Below, in pieces: positions 8,811-17,884 of a stretch of 64,000 bases of DNA. The stretch spans positions 248,001 through 312,000 of the forward strand of contig NZ_FMAG01000008.1 of NCBI RefSeq assembly GCF_900094585.1. The letters run 5' to 3'. The DNA is from Martinezella multihospitum. Lineage in GTDB: Bacteria > Pseudomonadota > Alphaproteobacteria > Rhizobiales > Rhizobiaceae. The position numbers were made by a program, and so were the translations under genes. Within the stretch, counting starts at the first letter, position 1. The number at the start of each line of letters is the position of its first letter. The notes beneath the pieces were generated by a model. The model was not told where the DNA came from, made no database searches, and worked only from the letters and a program-made list of their open reading frames with translations.

Positions 8811-9321
8811 GGGCTGAAGCGGCTTGCCCAGCTGCATCCCATCCCAGGGTCGCCGATGCCATGGCGCTTTGGGATGGCTGTCGTGTGCGGGGCTATGATT
8901 GCTTTTATTCAAGACTCCATTAAATATGGATTTAGGCACATGAAATCGGCTGTTGTGGATCGGATAATAACAACTTATCCTTGATCGAATGCAGAGGCAG
9001 GCCAATGGCGTTTGACTGGTGAGGTTTACAGAGGATGGCCACACGGAACGCCGCCAGCTGGAATCATTGCAAGATCAGCGCCGTCTTTAGCGTGCGACGT
9101 GCACGACTGCGTGGCGAACGTCTTCGCCGAGGAATTTGGCTGATCGAACCTGCCAGTTCCCATAATCGTCGCTTTCCATGCAGAGAATCGGCCGCAGGCA
9201 GGCATGTGTTTGCGACTGCTTCGGTGCCGGCAGGTTTCCGAGAGGATTGCCGTGAAATCCTGTCGCGCCGACACCACCAGAATTCCTCCCGACCTGTTTC
9301 CGAAGAGTAGAGTTACCACTC
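8811..9321. other. 511-base intergenic region upstream of the RND pump
   Basis: No gene is supported here. It should contain the terminator of the VOC gene and the promoter of the RND operon. There is a loose inverted repeat (CATCCCA near 8840 and TGGGATG near 8870). No local regulator gene and no clear operator palindrome were seen. Confidence 0.4.
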
Positions 9322-10455
9322 ATGATAAAACGCATGATAATCATGCTGATCATCATCGGCCTGATCCTTGGCGGGATCTTCGGCTTCCAGGCATTCAAGA
9401 ACCGCATGATTGCGGCCTATCTGGCTAATCTCAAGTCGCCACCGCAGACCATCTCGACAATTACCGCGGCGATGAGCCCGTGGCAGACGACGCTGCAATC
9501 GATCGGCAGCTTCAATGCCGTCGAAGGTGCCAATCTCTCGGCGCAGGTCCAGGGCATCGTCCAGAAGATCGGTTTCGAGGATGGCCAGGACGTCAAGAAG
9601 GGCGATCTTATCGTGCAGCTGCTTGCCGATCAGCAGATCGCGACGTTGGATCAATACAAGGCGACGATGGCCAATGCTCAAATCGCTTATGATCGCGACT
9701 CCAGGCTGATCAAGGCGAACACCATCGCGCAAAGCCAGGTCGATAGCGATCTGGCGACATGGAAGGCGGCGCAGGCGCAGGTCGCGTCGCAGCAGGCGTT
9801 GATCGATCAATATTCGATCCGCGCGCCTTTCGATGGCCACCTCGGCATCAGGCTGGTCAGCCTCGGCCAGTATCTGTCCGCGGGAACCGCCGTCGTGACC
9901 CTGCAATCGCTTGACCCGATCCAATTCGATTTTTCGATGCCGCAGCAGGCTCTGTCACAGCTGAAGGTCGGACAGGCGGTAACGGCAACGGTCGATGCCT
10001 ACGGCAACCAGACTTTCGACGGCAAGATCACGGCGATCAGCCCGCTCGTCGATACCCAGAGCCGTAACATCACCATCCGGGCAACCTTCGCCAATGCCGA
10101 CCGCAAGCTGCTGCCCGGCATGTTCGGCAACATAACGGTGGTGGTCGGGGAGCCGAAGGAATATATCTCCCTGCCTCAGACCGCCGTCACCATCAATCCT
10201 TACGGCAATGTCGTCTATGTGGTGACCGACAAGGGCAATGGCGCTGATGGAAAGCCGCAACTCGTCGCCAATCAGAAGTTCGTCAGCACGGGGCAGGCCC
10301 GTGGCGACCAGATTTCGGTGACCAAAGGGTTGAACGCAGGCGAAGTGGTGGTGACCTCCGGTCAGCTGAAACTCAACAACGGCTCGCCTGTCATCATCAA
10401 CAACGAGGTGCAGCCGTCGAACGATCCCCATGCGAACCCGGCAAATCCCAACTGA
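9322..10455 (+). CDS. RND efflux periplasmic adaptor (membrane fusion protein)
   Basis: 377-residue adaptor of the AcrA/MdtA family. An uncleaved N-terminal membrane anchor (residues about 5-22, IIMLIIIGLILGGIFGF) is followed by the first lipoyl half (VQGIVQKIGFEDGQDVKKGDLI), a coiled-coil hairpin (about residues 105-160), the second lipoyl half (IRAPFDGHLGIRLVSLGQYLSAG), a beta-barrel domain and a membrane-proximal domain. No lipobox cysteine is present. It is nine bases upstream of the pump gene, so they form one operon. It links the inner-membrane pump to an outer-membrane channel encoded elsewhere. Confidence 0.95.
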   Translation: MIKRMIIMLIIIGLILGGIFGFQAFKNRMIAAYLANLKSPPQTISTITAAMSPWQTTLQSIGSFNAVEGANLSAQVQGIVQKIGFEDGQDVKKGDLIVQLLADQQIATLDQYKATMANAQIAYDRDSRLIKANTIAQSQVDSDLATWKAAQAQVASQQALIDQYSIRAPFDGHLGIRLVSLGQYLSAGTAVVTLQSLDPIQFDFSMPQQALSQLKVGQAVTATVDAYGNQTFDGKITAISPLVDTQSRNITIRATFANADRKLLPGMFGNITVVVGEPKEYISLPQTAVTINPYGNVVYVVTDKGNGADGKPQLVANQKFVSTGQARGDQISVTKGLNAGEVVVTSGQLKLNNGSPVIINNEVQPSNDPHANPANPN

Positions 10456-10464
10456 GGTGTAGCG

Positions 10465-13400
10465 ATGAATATCACCGATATCTTCATCAAGCGCCCCGTT
10501 CTCGCTCTCGTGGTCAGCGCGTTGATTATCGTGATCGGCTACCAGTCGTTCCGTTCGCTCACCGTGCGCCAGTATCCGCAGACCCAGAATGCCGTCGTCA
10601 CGGTGACGACCACCTATCCCGGTGCGGCGCCCGACGTCATCGCAGGCTTCATCACGACGCCGCTCGAAAACGCCATCGCGCAGGCCAACGGCATCGATTA
10701 CATGACCTCGACGAGCACCAGCGGCACGTCGACGATCACCGTCAATCTTCGGCTCAACTACAGCGCCGACGCGGCGATGACCGAAATCAACGCCAAGGTA
10801 TCCTCCGTTCTCAACCAGCTGCCCACGGGCACGCAGCAGCCGATCATGACGGTTTCCATCGGTCAGTCGATCGACGCCATGTATATCGGCTTCCGAAGCG
10901 ACGTTCTGGCCAGCAACCAGATCACGGACTATCTGACCCGCGTCGTCCAGCCCAAATTGCAGGCGGTCAACGGCGTTCAGACGGCCGAAATCCTCGGCGC
11001 GCGAACCTTTGCCTTGAGAGCCTGGCTGCAGCCGGACAAGCTTGCTGCCTATGGTCTGTCGGCCGGCGATGTCTGGACCGCGCTCGGAGCCAACAACTAC
11101 ATTTCCGGCATCGGCACAACGCGCGGCCAGATGACGCAGACGGTGCTGACCGCGCAGACCGACCTGCATTCGGCTGATGAATTCAAGGAGATGGTGGTCA
11201 AGCAGATCGGCAGCACGATCGTGCGGCTGAAGGATGTCGCGACCGTTGCCCTTGGATCTCAAAATCCCGACGTCCAGATCGGCTTCGATGGGCAGGACGG
11301 CGTGTTCATGGGTATCCAGATCGCCCCGACGGCCAACCTGCTCGACGTGATCGCCGGCGTGCGCGCGGTCTTTCCAAGCATCCAGCAGCAATTGCCGCAG
11401 GGGCTCGAAGGCTACATCGTCTATGATTCCAGCACCTTCGTTACCACCTCGATCGATGAGGTTGTGAAGAGCCTGGTCGAAGCTCTCGTGATCGTCATTT
11501 TCGTGGTCTTCGCCTTTCTCGGTTCGCCGCGATCGGTCGCCATTCCCGTCGTCGCCATACCGCTATCGCTGGTCGGCACTTTCGCGATGATGTTGATCTT
11601 CGGCTTCTCGATCAATCTTCTGACGCTGCTTGCGCTGGTTCTGGCGATCGGCCTCGTCGTCGACGATGCCATCATCGTGGTGGAGAACGTCAACCGTCAC
11701 ATCGAAGAGGGATCGACGCCCATGAGGGCGGCGCTGGATGCCGCGCATGAGCTGGTCGGACCGATCCTGGCCATGACGGTGGTACTGATCGCCGTCTATG
11801 TGCCGATCGGTTTCCAGGGCGGCTTGACGGGCGCATTGTTTACGGAATTCGCCTTCACGCTGGTCGGCGCCGTTACCGTGTCCATGATCATTGCGTTGAC
11901 GCTGACGCCGATGATGTGCTCCCGCATCCTGAAGCCGCACCTGACCGATCGCAGCGGCTGGGAAGAGCGTATCTCCGATTTCATCGACCGCCGCTTTTCG
12001 GAGATCCATCGGCCCTATGTGCGCATGCTGCACGGCAGCCTGAACACTGTGCCGGTGGCATTGGTCTTTGCCGTAATCGTACTTGGCAGCATCTATTTCC
12101 TCTATACCAGCGCCAAGACCGAGTTGGCTCCCAATGAGGACCAGGGCTTCCTGGCCGCACAGGTGACGAACCCTCCCAATGCAACGCTTCAGCAGAAGCT
12201 GCTCAATTCCGACCAGGTCACCAAAATCTTCCGCAGTTTCCCCGAAACCGACAAGACCCTGCAGGTCGAGGTGCCGGGCACGTCCTTCGAGGGCATGGTG
12301 CTGAAGCCCTGGGATCAGCGCACGAGAACGGCCGATCAGCTGCAGCCACTGGTGCAGGCCGATCTGGCGAAGATCGCCGGTGGACAGTCCGTGGTCTTCC
12401 AGATACCGCCGCTGCCCGGCGCCAGCGGCCTGCCGGTGCAGTTCGCCATCGGCAGCACCAGCGGTTTCGAACAGCTCAACGAGGTCTCCACCGCCTTCCT
12501 GCAGGAAGCGCAGAAGTCCGGCGAATTCATCTTCCTGACGAAGGATCTTTACGTCGATAATCCGCAATATTCGATCCAGATCGACCGCAGCAAGGCCTCG
12601 GCTCTCGGACTGTCCATGAACAATGTCGGTTCGGCGCTCGCCTCCATGCTGGGCGGCGGCTATGTCAACTATTTCAGTATCGACAACCGCTCGTATCAGG
12701 TCATCCCGCAGGTCGAACAGCGGTCGCGCCAGACCATCGATCAGATCATGAACTATCCGATCGCAAACGTGAACGGCAACAAGATCCCGCTTTCGGCGAT
12801 CGCCACTGCGAAACTCCAGGCCACCCCGCGCTCGGTTGCGCACTTCCAGCAATTGAACTCGGCCACGATCTCCGGCGTGCCGGCACCGGGCGTCGCCGTC
12901 GGCGATGCGCTGAATACGCTGAAGTCGATTGCGGCGCGGACGCTGCCGCAGGGCTACTCGGTCGACTATGGCGGGCAGTCGCGCCAGTACGTGCAGGAAT
13001 CGAGCGGCATGGCGACCACTTTTGCCCTCGCCCTGATCATCGTGTTCCTGGCACTCTCTGCGCAGTTCAACAGCTTCCGCGACCCGTTCATCATCCTCGT
13101 CTCCGTGCCGATGTCGATCGCAGGCGCGCTCGCCTTCATCAGCCTTGGCATCGGCGGCGCGACGATGAACATCTATACCCAGGTCGGCCTGGTGACGCTG
13201 ATGGGGCTGATCAGCAAGCACGGCATCCTGATCGTCGAGGTGGCAAACACGCTGCAGGCGGAGGGAAAAACCAAGCGCGAAGCGATCGAGGGGGCCTGCG
13301 GCATCCGCTTGCGGCCGATCCTGATGACGACGGGCGCCATGGTTCTCGGCGTCGTGCCGCTGATCCTGGCGACCGGCGCCGGTGCCGCCGCTCGCTTCAA

Positions 13401-13545
13401 CATGGGCCTTGTGATCGCCACCGGTCTTGCCATCGGAACGCTGTTCACGCTCTTCGTCGTGCCCGCAGTCTATATGCTGCTCGCAGCCGATCATCACAAG
13501 AAAGATGCGCCGGAAACAGAAGCAGAGCCGGCCCCCACGCATTAA
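10465..13545 (+). CDS. RND multidrug efflux pump, inner-membrane subunit (HAE1 family)
   Basis: 1026 residues, the usual size of AcrB/MdtB-type pumps, with twelve transmembrane helices and two large periplasmic loops. The family N-terminus (FIKRPVLALVVSALIIVIG) and the proton-relay aspartate pair in TM4 (GLVVDDAIIVVEN, about residues 400-401) are present, as is the TM11-12 stretch GLISKHGILIVEVAN with the conserved lysine region. A GAGGTG ribosome site precedes the ATG. It exports hydrophobic or amphipathic compounds using the proton gradient. Rhizobial homologues commonly export flavonoids or antimicrobials, but specificity cannot be read here. Confidence 0.96.
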   Translation: MNITDIFIKRPVLALVVSALIIVIGYQSFRSLTVRQYPQTQNAVVTVTTTYPGAAPDVIAGFITTPLENAIAQANGIDYMTSTSTSGTSTITVNLRLNYSADAAMTEINAKVSSVLNQLPTGTQQPIMTVSIGQSIDAMYIGFRSDVLASNQITDYLTRVVQPKLQAVNGVQTAEILGARTFALRAWLQPDKLAAYGLSAGDVWTALGANNYISGIGTTRGQMTQTVLTAQTDLHSADEFKEMVVKQIGSTIVRLKDVATVALGSQNPDVQIGFDGQDGVFMGIQIAPTANLLDVIAGVRAVFPSIQQQLPQGLEGYIVYDSSTFVTTSIDEVVKSLVEALVIVIFVVFAFLGSPRSVAIPVVAIPLSLVGTFAMMLIFGFSINLLTLLALVLAIGLVVDDAIIVVENVNRHIEEGSTPMRAALDAAHELVGPILAMTVVLIAVYVPIGFQGGLTGALFTEFAFTLVGAVTVSMIIALTLTPMMCSRILKPHLTDRSGWEERISDFIDRRFSEIHRPYVRMLHGSLNTVPVALVFAVIVLGSIYFLYTSAKTELAPNEDQGFLAAQVTNPPNATLQQKLLNSDQVTKIFRSFPETDKTLQVEVPGTSFEGMVLKPWDQRTRTADQLQPLVQADLAKIAGGQSVVFQIPPLPGASGLPVQFAIGSTSGFEQLNEVSTAFLQEAQKSGEFIFLTKDLYVDNPQYSIQIDRSKASALGLSMNNVGSALASMLGGGYVNYFSIDNRSYQVIPQVEQRSRQTIDQIMNYPIANVNGNKIPLSAIATAKLQATPRSVAHFQQLNSATISGVPAPGVAVGDALNTLKSIAARTLPQGYSVDYGGQSRQYVQESSGMATTFALALIIVFLALSAQFNSFRDPFIILVSVPMSIAGALAFISLGIGGATMNIYTQVGLVTLMGLISKHGILIVEVANTLQAEGKTKREAIEGACGIRLRPILMTTGAMVLGVVPLILATGAGAAARFNMGLVIATGLAIGTLFTLFVVPAVYMLLAADHHKKDAPETEAEPAPTH

Positions 13546-13715
13546 TGGGGTCGGCAGCAAGATGGGCTTGAGAAAGTCGCCGGCCGGCCAGCTGAGGCAT
13601 TGATGGTGGGTTTGCGTCAGCTTCTGACGAAAGTGCGCCGTCTCCCTTGCCGGCGCGATCATATTCGTCCGGTATTGCGCGGCGGCCGGAGAAGCTCAGT
13701 CGTCGCCGGTCGTCC

Positions 13716-16517
13716 TTACCACTTCATTCGCAGTCCGACATTGCTATGGAACGTACGCTGATGTTCGCCGCTGACATCGAACCGGTAGTCCGCCGTCGCA
13801 AAGACGCTGAAGGTTGTGTTGACGGCATAGACCACGCCGCCGCCGACTTCCATCGAGGTGCCCTTCATCGAAGTATTCATCGCATCTGAATCGAAGCGAA
13901 CGGTGTCCGTACTGTCGAAATTGTGCCAGATGTCGGTCTTCAGATAGGGTTGAAGCAGACCGGCAGATGTTTGGAAATTGCCCTGCAGGCGGGCGCCGAC
14001 CCGTCCGGTCCAGCTGGTATCCGAACCGAAGGCAACCGCTGAATAGGCATCGCGCTTGTCGTCGAGCGATATATCCTGCCAGATCAGCTGCGCCTGCGGT
14101 TCGAGCGACCAGTTGCCGCCGAGCGCGATCGGGTAGCCGCCTTCGAGCGAAGCGGTGAAGCCGCTGCCGTCGATATCGATCCCCGTGCCGCCGATCGAGT
14201 TGGCGTTGCCGCCATACCAGGTCCCCATCAGCACGCCATCGAGATACCAGCCCGTGGGGCCGATATGGGTCCAATAGGCGCCGACGCTGGTCGCATCGAG
14301 GTTGATCCTGCCGGTTTTGACATTGTTCCAGCCGACCGCCTGGCCGGTGACATCGGCTCTGAGATCGGCATAGCCGAAGAACAGGCCCGCAATGTCGCGA
14401 TGCCCGCTGTCGCTCTCGTGGCGGAGGATGTCGATACCGGTCTGCAGGCCCCAGAGCGAACCGTCGATCGACGGCGATACCGAGCCGGACCAGCCTTGAT
14501 CGACATGTTCTCCAAAACCTCTTCCCCAGACGGCCGAAGCAATATTGCCCGACGTCACCACGCTTTGCTCGCCGCGGCGCTCATGAAACGTTCCAAGCGT
14601 GGCGAGCGTCGCGACCTGTGCCGCCGGCGGGATGGCCGTATAGGTCGCGACTTCCGGCCGGATCAACGGGATGACTTCCACGTCGACGCCGCCGATGTTC
14701 ATGATTTCGGGAGAGATCGGCGTTGCGCCCGAATTGGGCGGTGTCGGCGCCGGATCGCCTGGGGTCACCAGCGGCGGCTGGATTCCGGAGGTTCCATTCG
14801 TCGTCGGAATCAGAATGGGGCCTTCCGGATCCGGGTCATCAGGCGTCGGGACCGGTGCGACATAGGCCGAGCGCAGATACCAGTTGTTGCTCGTCCCGGC
14901 GCTGACGCCACCCTTGAAAAGGTAATATTCATAAGCGCCTGCGGCGGCCCGGCCATTCAGATAGAAGGCGTTGCTGCTGGCGGTGGCGCCGTTGGTGGCT
15001 TCGACGACATTGATGCCGTCGAGCATGGTGGCTGCGCCGCCGCCGCCGAAATTGTTGACGGTAATGGCCGTCGAGCCCGATGCCGCCCCGCCATCGATCA
15101 CCAGCTTGTCGGAAGCGGAGCCATCGCCACCGAGCACTGTATCGAGAAGCAGAGAGCCGCCCGAGCCGACATAATTGCCGACAACGGTGAGGCTGTTCAT
15201 GGTTTGGGAGCCGCCATTGGTCAGATCGATCACGCCTGAATTGGTGAGCGTTACGGCCGAGCCGCCTGGATAGGGGGTGATCGAAGGATTGAAGCCGCCG
15301 CCGGCAAGCAGGCTGGCGCCGGAAGACACCGTCACATTGCCCGTCAGGTCGCTCTGAAGCTGAAACGTGCCGTTCTCTATGAAGCTGTCGTGGAAGTCGC
15401 CGGTACCGGCCCATATCCAATCCGTCCCGGTCATGTAGAGCGTCTGGAAATTGGTGAATGCATTGTCGATCAGGCCTTCGCCCTGCAGCGTGACCATGTT
15501 GCTGCCGCCGCCGCCATTGGCCGTCCCGATCATTTTCGAACCGGTTTGCAGGGTGAGGGAGATATTGCCGTTGCCGCCGCTGATGGCGAAACCATTGCCG
15601 CCGTTCAGCAGCCCAGCATTGGTGATGGAGGTCTGGCCGTTGAGCGTGCGGATGGCGGGACCCTGGTCGCTGATGATCTGGCCGCCGGCAAGATTGACGA
15701 TCGTCGCATTGAAGGTCGAGCCGAGCGTATTGGAGAAGACGCCGTCCGACGGCAGGCCGCCCGAGGCCGCGCCGCCGCTCGCATGGATCGTGCCGCTGTT
15801 GATCAGAGTGCCGTTGCCGCCCTGAATGTAGACGGTCGGCGAACTGTTGCCGCTCGTCGTCAGGGTGCCCGTATTGGTGACCGAGCCGTTTGCGCCGAGG
15901 ATCGATACCGCACGCGCATTGCTGCCGGCGGTCGAGACGGTGCCGTTGTTGATGATGGTGTTGTTTGGCGAGCCACCACCGCTCTGGCCCCAGCTCGCGG
16001 TCATGCCATAGGCATTTGGTCCCGTCGTCGTGATCGAGCCGTTGTTGGTCAAAGTATTGCCGCTGCCGTCGGCGGCCATGCCGTCATTGTACTGGCCTGT
16101 CGTACTGATCGAGCCGTTATTGGTGAGGCTGTTGTTGCTGCCGGTGCCGACGAGCCCGGCGCCGCGATTGAGACCGCTGCTGCCGGAACCGGTAAGGGAG
16201 ATGGCGCCGGAATTGACGATGGTGCTGGAATCGACGACGCGAGCGCCGGCATTGGCGGTCGGTGCGCGGACGATATTGACGATCGCACCCCCGAGAATAT
16301 CGATGGTGACGCCGGAACTTCCTGCTGTCCCGTAGACGCCTGTGGTGACAGGATTGGGAGACGTCGCGTCGCAGGTTGCCGTCTGGCCGTTCGCCGGCGC
16401 GAAGCTGTTGCATGCCGCCTGAGCTATCTCGGGTGAGACAAGGCTTGTTCCCAACACAAGCGCTGCTTTCAGAGAAATGACAGCGGATTTCGGACCTGAA
16501 TTCCTGATATGGCGCAT
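13716..16517 (-). CDS. autotransporter (type Va secretion) outer-membrane protein
   Basis: 933 residues. It has an N-terminal signal peptide (about 1-34, ending EIAQAA), then a passenger of about 500 residues with imperfect repeats built on LTNNGSIxTxG, VTNTGTLTTSG and LINSGTIHASG units, which predict a right-handed beta-helix. A Pro/Asp-rich linker follows at about 555-610 (PTPDDPDPEGP, then PGDPAPTPPNSG), then a C-terminal beta-barrel of about 270 residues ending in GLRMKW, the aromatic terminus needed for Bam assembly. Only two cysteines are seen near the mature N-terminus. It probably has an adhesin-like or surface role. It is convergent with the RND operon, with 170 bases between them. 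Confidence 0.92.
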   Translation of the reverse strand: MRHIRNSGPKSAVISLKAALVLGTSLVSPEIAQAACNSFAPANGQTATCDATSPNPVTTGVYGTAGSSGVTIDILGGAIVNIVRAPTANAGARVVDSSTIVNSGAISLTGSGSSGLNRGAGLVGTGSNNSLTNNGSISTTGQYNDGMAADGSGNTLTNNGSITTTGPNAYGMTASWGQSGGGSPNNTIINNGTVSTAGSNARAVSILGANGSVTNTGTLTTSGNSSPTVYIQGGNGTLINSGTIHASGGAASGGLPSDGVFSNTLGSTFNATIVNLAGGQIISDQGPAIRTLNGQTSITNAGLLNGGNGFAISGGNGNISLTLQTGSKMIGTANGGGGSNMVTLQGEGLIDNAFTNFQTLYMTGTDWIWAGTGDFHDSFIENGTFQLQSDLTGNVTVSSGASLLAGGGFNPSITPYPGGSAVTLTNSGVIDLTNGGSQTMNSLTVVGNYVGSGGSLLLDTVLGGDGSASDKLVIDGGAASGSTAITVNNFGGGGAATMLDGINVVEATNGATASSNAFYLNGRAAAGAYEYYLFKGGVSAGTSNNWYLRSAYVAPVPTPDDPDPEGPILIPTTNGTSGIQPPLVTPGDPAPTPPNSGATPISPEIMNIGGVDVEVIPLIRPEVATYTAIPPAAQVATLATLGTFHERRGEQSVVTSGNIASAVWGRGFGEHVDQGWSGSVSPSIDGSLWGLQTGIDILRHESDSGHRDIAGLFFGYADLRADVTGQAVGWNNVKTGRINLDATSVGAYWTHIGPTGWYLDGVLMGTWYGGNANSIGGTGIDIDGSGFTASLEGGYPIALGGNWSLEPQAQLIWQDISLDDKRDAYSAVAFGSDTSWTGRVGARLQGNFQTSAGLLQPYLKTDIWHNFDSTDTVRFDSDAMNTSMKGTSMEVGGGVVYAVNTTFSVFATADYRFDVSGEHQRTFHSNVGLRMKW

Positions 16518-16780
16518 CGCTCTCCCCCAACTTCACCAGCTGTTTCCAGCCGATGGATCGCCCGCCCACTCAACTAAGAGCATAGTAGAAGATTCGCATC
16601 AACTCAAAAATTTAAAGCTAATAATGTAATTCATACATTAAGTTAGCTTCAGAATTGCGCGATCGTCTGACGCTGTCGCAAAATAGAACATGCGCGATGG
16701 CAACCTCGAATGAGCGTCAGGAGTGCATCTTCGAAGTCTAATGTTTCGTCGGGCTACAGCGGTAGTGCAAGCGCTGTTGC

Positions 16781-17884
16781 TCAGGGCGAGGATGCAGGCT
16801 GGCTCAGCATCGAGTGGCTCCAGTCGTCTATGAAGCGACGCCGTTGCGCCTCATCCTGTGCGGCAAGCAATGCGGGACCGATGCGGATCGGCTGAACGAA
16901 GCTCAGTTCGCCGAGGGTCGACGGACCGTCGACCCCTTCGGGAATATTGCCTTTCTCGGCAAAGAAAAAGGCCTTGCGCCGTGCCAGGTCCTGGCCGCGT
17001 TTGGAGAGGAGATAATCGAGAAAGCGCCGGGCAAGATCCGGCCGCCGTGCTGTTTTCGGTATCAGCACGCCACGGCTCAGGATCAGCGTGTAGTCACGTG
17101 GAACGACGACCTTCAGATCGGGATTGGCCTGAGCAGCGGCGTAGGAATAGGAGCCGATCATGTTGTAGGCGAGGTAGATTCTTCCGCTGGCGATCTCCTG
17201 CAGGATCGTCCCGGTGCAACAGCTGACCTTCACGTCGGCGCGGCTCATGCTTTCGAGAAGACGGCCATAGGTCGCGGTTGCCTGACGGGCATCGCTGAAG
17301 GCGAGGAGATAGCCGACACCTGATGTCCTGATGTCGAAGGTACCCACTCGCCCCTCGTAGTAGTCGAGCCTGCGCCGCAGCAGATCGGCAAGCTCGGCGC
17401 GGGTGCGCGGGACATCGCTCGCTGGTACGTAGCGCGCGTTGTAGACGAAGACCGCCGGCTCGAAGGTGAAGCCGAAGACCTCGTTGCGCCAATTGGCCCA
17501 TTTGGGCACCTGGGCGGTTTCCGATGAACTATAGGCCGAGGCACAGCCATTATTGGCCAGGCTGACGAGCTGATCGAGCGAGGAGGAAAGCCACAGATCG
17601 CCAAGCGACGTGTTCTCATCGCAAGCGACGCTCGCCTTCCGGTGCAGCTCATTCGTGACGTAGTCGGAATAGTCGATCGTAATATCCGGCGCCATCTCCT
17701 GAAAATCCCGGATCAATGGCTCCATGGCCTGGAGATCGGCAGCACCATGGATCGACAGGCGAGCCGTCTCGCCACTGATGGCCGGGAAGAGCTTTGACGT
17801 GCCTTCAACGGCGATTGCCAGGGTCGGTGTAATGGCGAGGATGGTGAGGCACAGCCAGGAGGCGATGAGAAGCCGCGGTTTCAT
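16781..17884 (-). CDS. extracellular solute-binding protein linked to a two-component system
   Basis: About 367 residues of the Fe3+/hexose-phosphate (FbpA/AfuA) binding-protein family. It has a signal peptide at residues 1-25 (LLIASWLCLTILAITPTLA). Family-like blocks are FEPAVFVYNARYV, VPRTRAELADLL, RVGTFDIRTSGVGYLLAFSDA and YNMIGSYSYAAA; the same blocks occur in the importer's own binding protein (23006-24070), so the two are paralogues. It has extra cysteines (SVACDEN and VSCCTGT). Its ATG overlaps the histidine-kinase stop (ATGA), so it is made with the kinase rather than with a permease. I infer that it is a periplasmic co-sensor that presents ligand to the kinase, as HptA does in the HptRSA system. 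Confidence 0.85.
   Translation of the reverse strand: MKPRLLIASWLCLTILAITPTLAIAVEGTSKLFPAISGETARLSIHGAADLQAMEPLIRDFQEMAPDITIDYSDYVTNELHRKASVACDENTSLGDLWLSSSLDQLVSLANNGCASAYSSSETAQVPKWANWRNEVFGFTFEPAVFVYNARYVPASDVPRTRAELADLLRRRLDYYEGRVGTFDIRTSGVGYLLAFSDARQATATYGRLLESMSRADVKVSCCTGTILQEIASGRIYLAYNMIGSYSYAAAQANPDLKVVVPRDYTLILSRGVLIPKTARRPDLARRFLDYLLSKRGQDLARRKAFFFAEKGNIPEGVDGPSTLGELSFVQPIRIGPALLAAQDEAQRRRFIDDWSHSMLSQPASSP

Noticed and set aside
9035..9310. A 91-codon plus-strand frame upstream of the RND operon
   Set aside because: No ribosome site, no motif and unlikely composition; treated as non-coding promoter region.
11563..13662. A 699-codon open frame antisense to the RND pump gene
   Set aside because: It mirrors the high-GC third positions of the well-supported pump gene, has no recognisable domain and is rich in Arg, His and Asp as antisense shadows are.
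15800..16330. Tandem repeat-like sequence in the autotransporter passenger as a CRISPR array
   Set aside because: Units are imperfect, in frame and encode NNGSI/NTGTL beta-helix repeats; there is no constant repeat with unique spacers.
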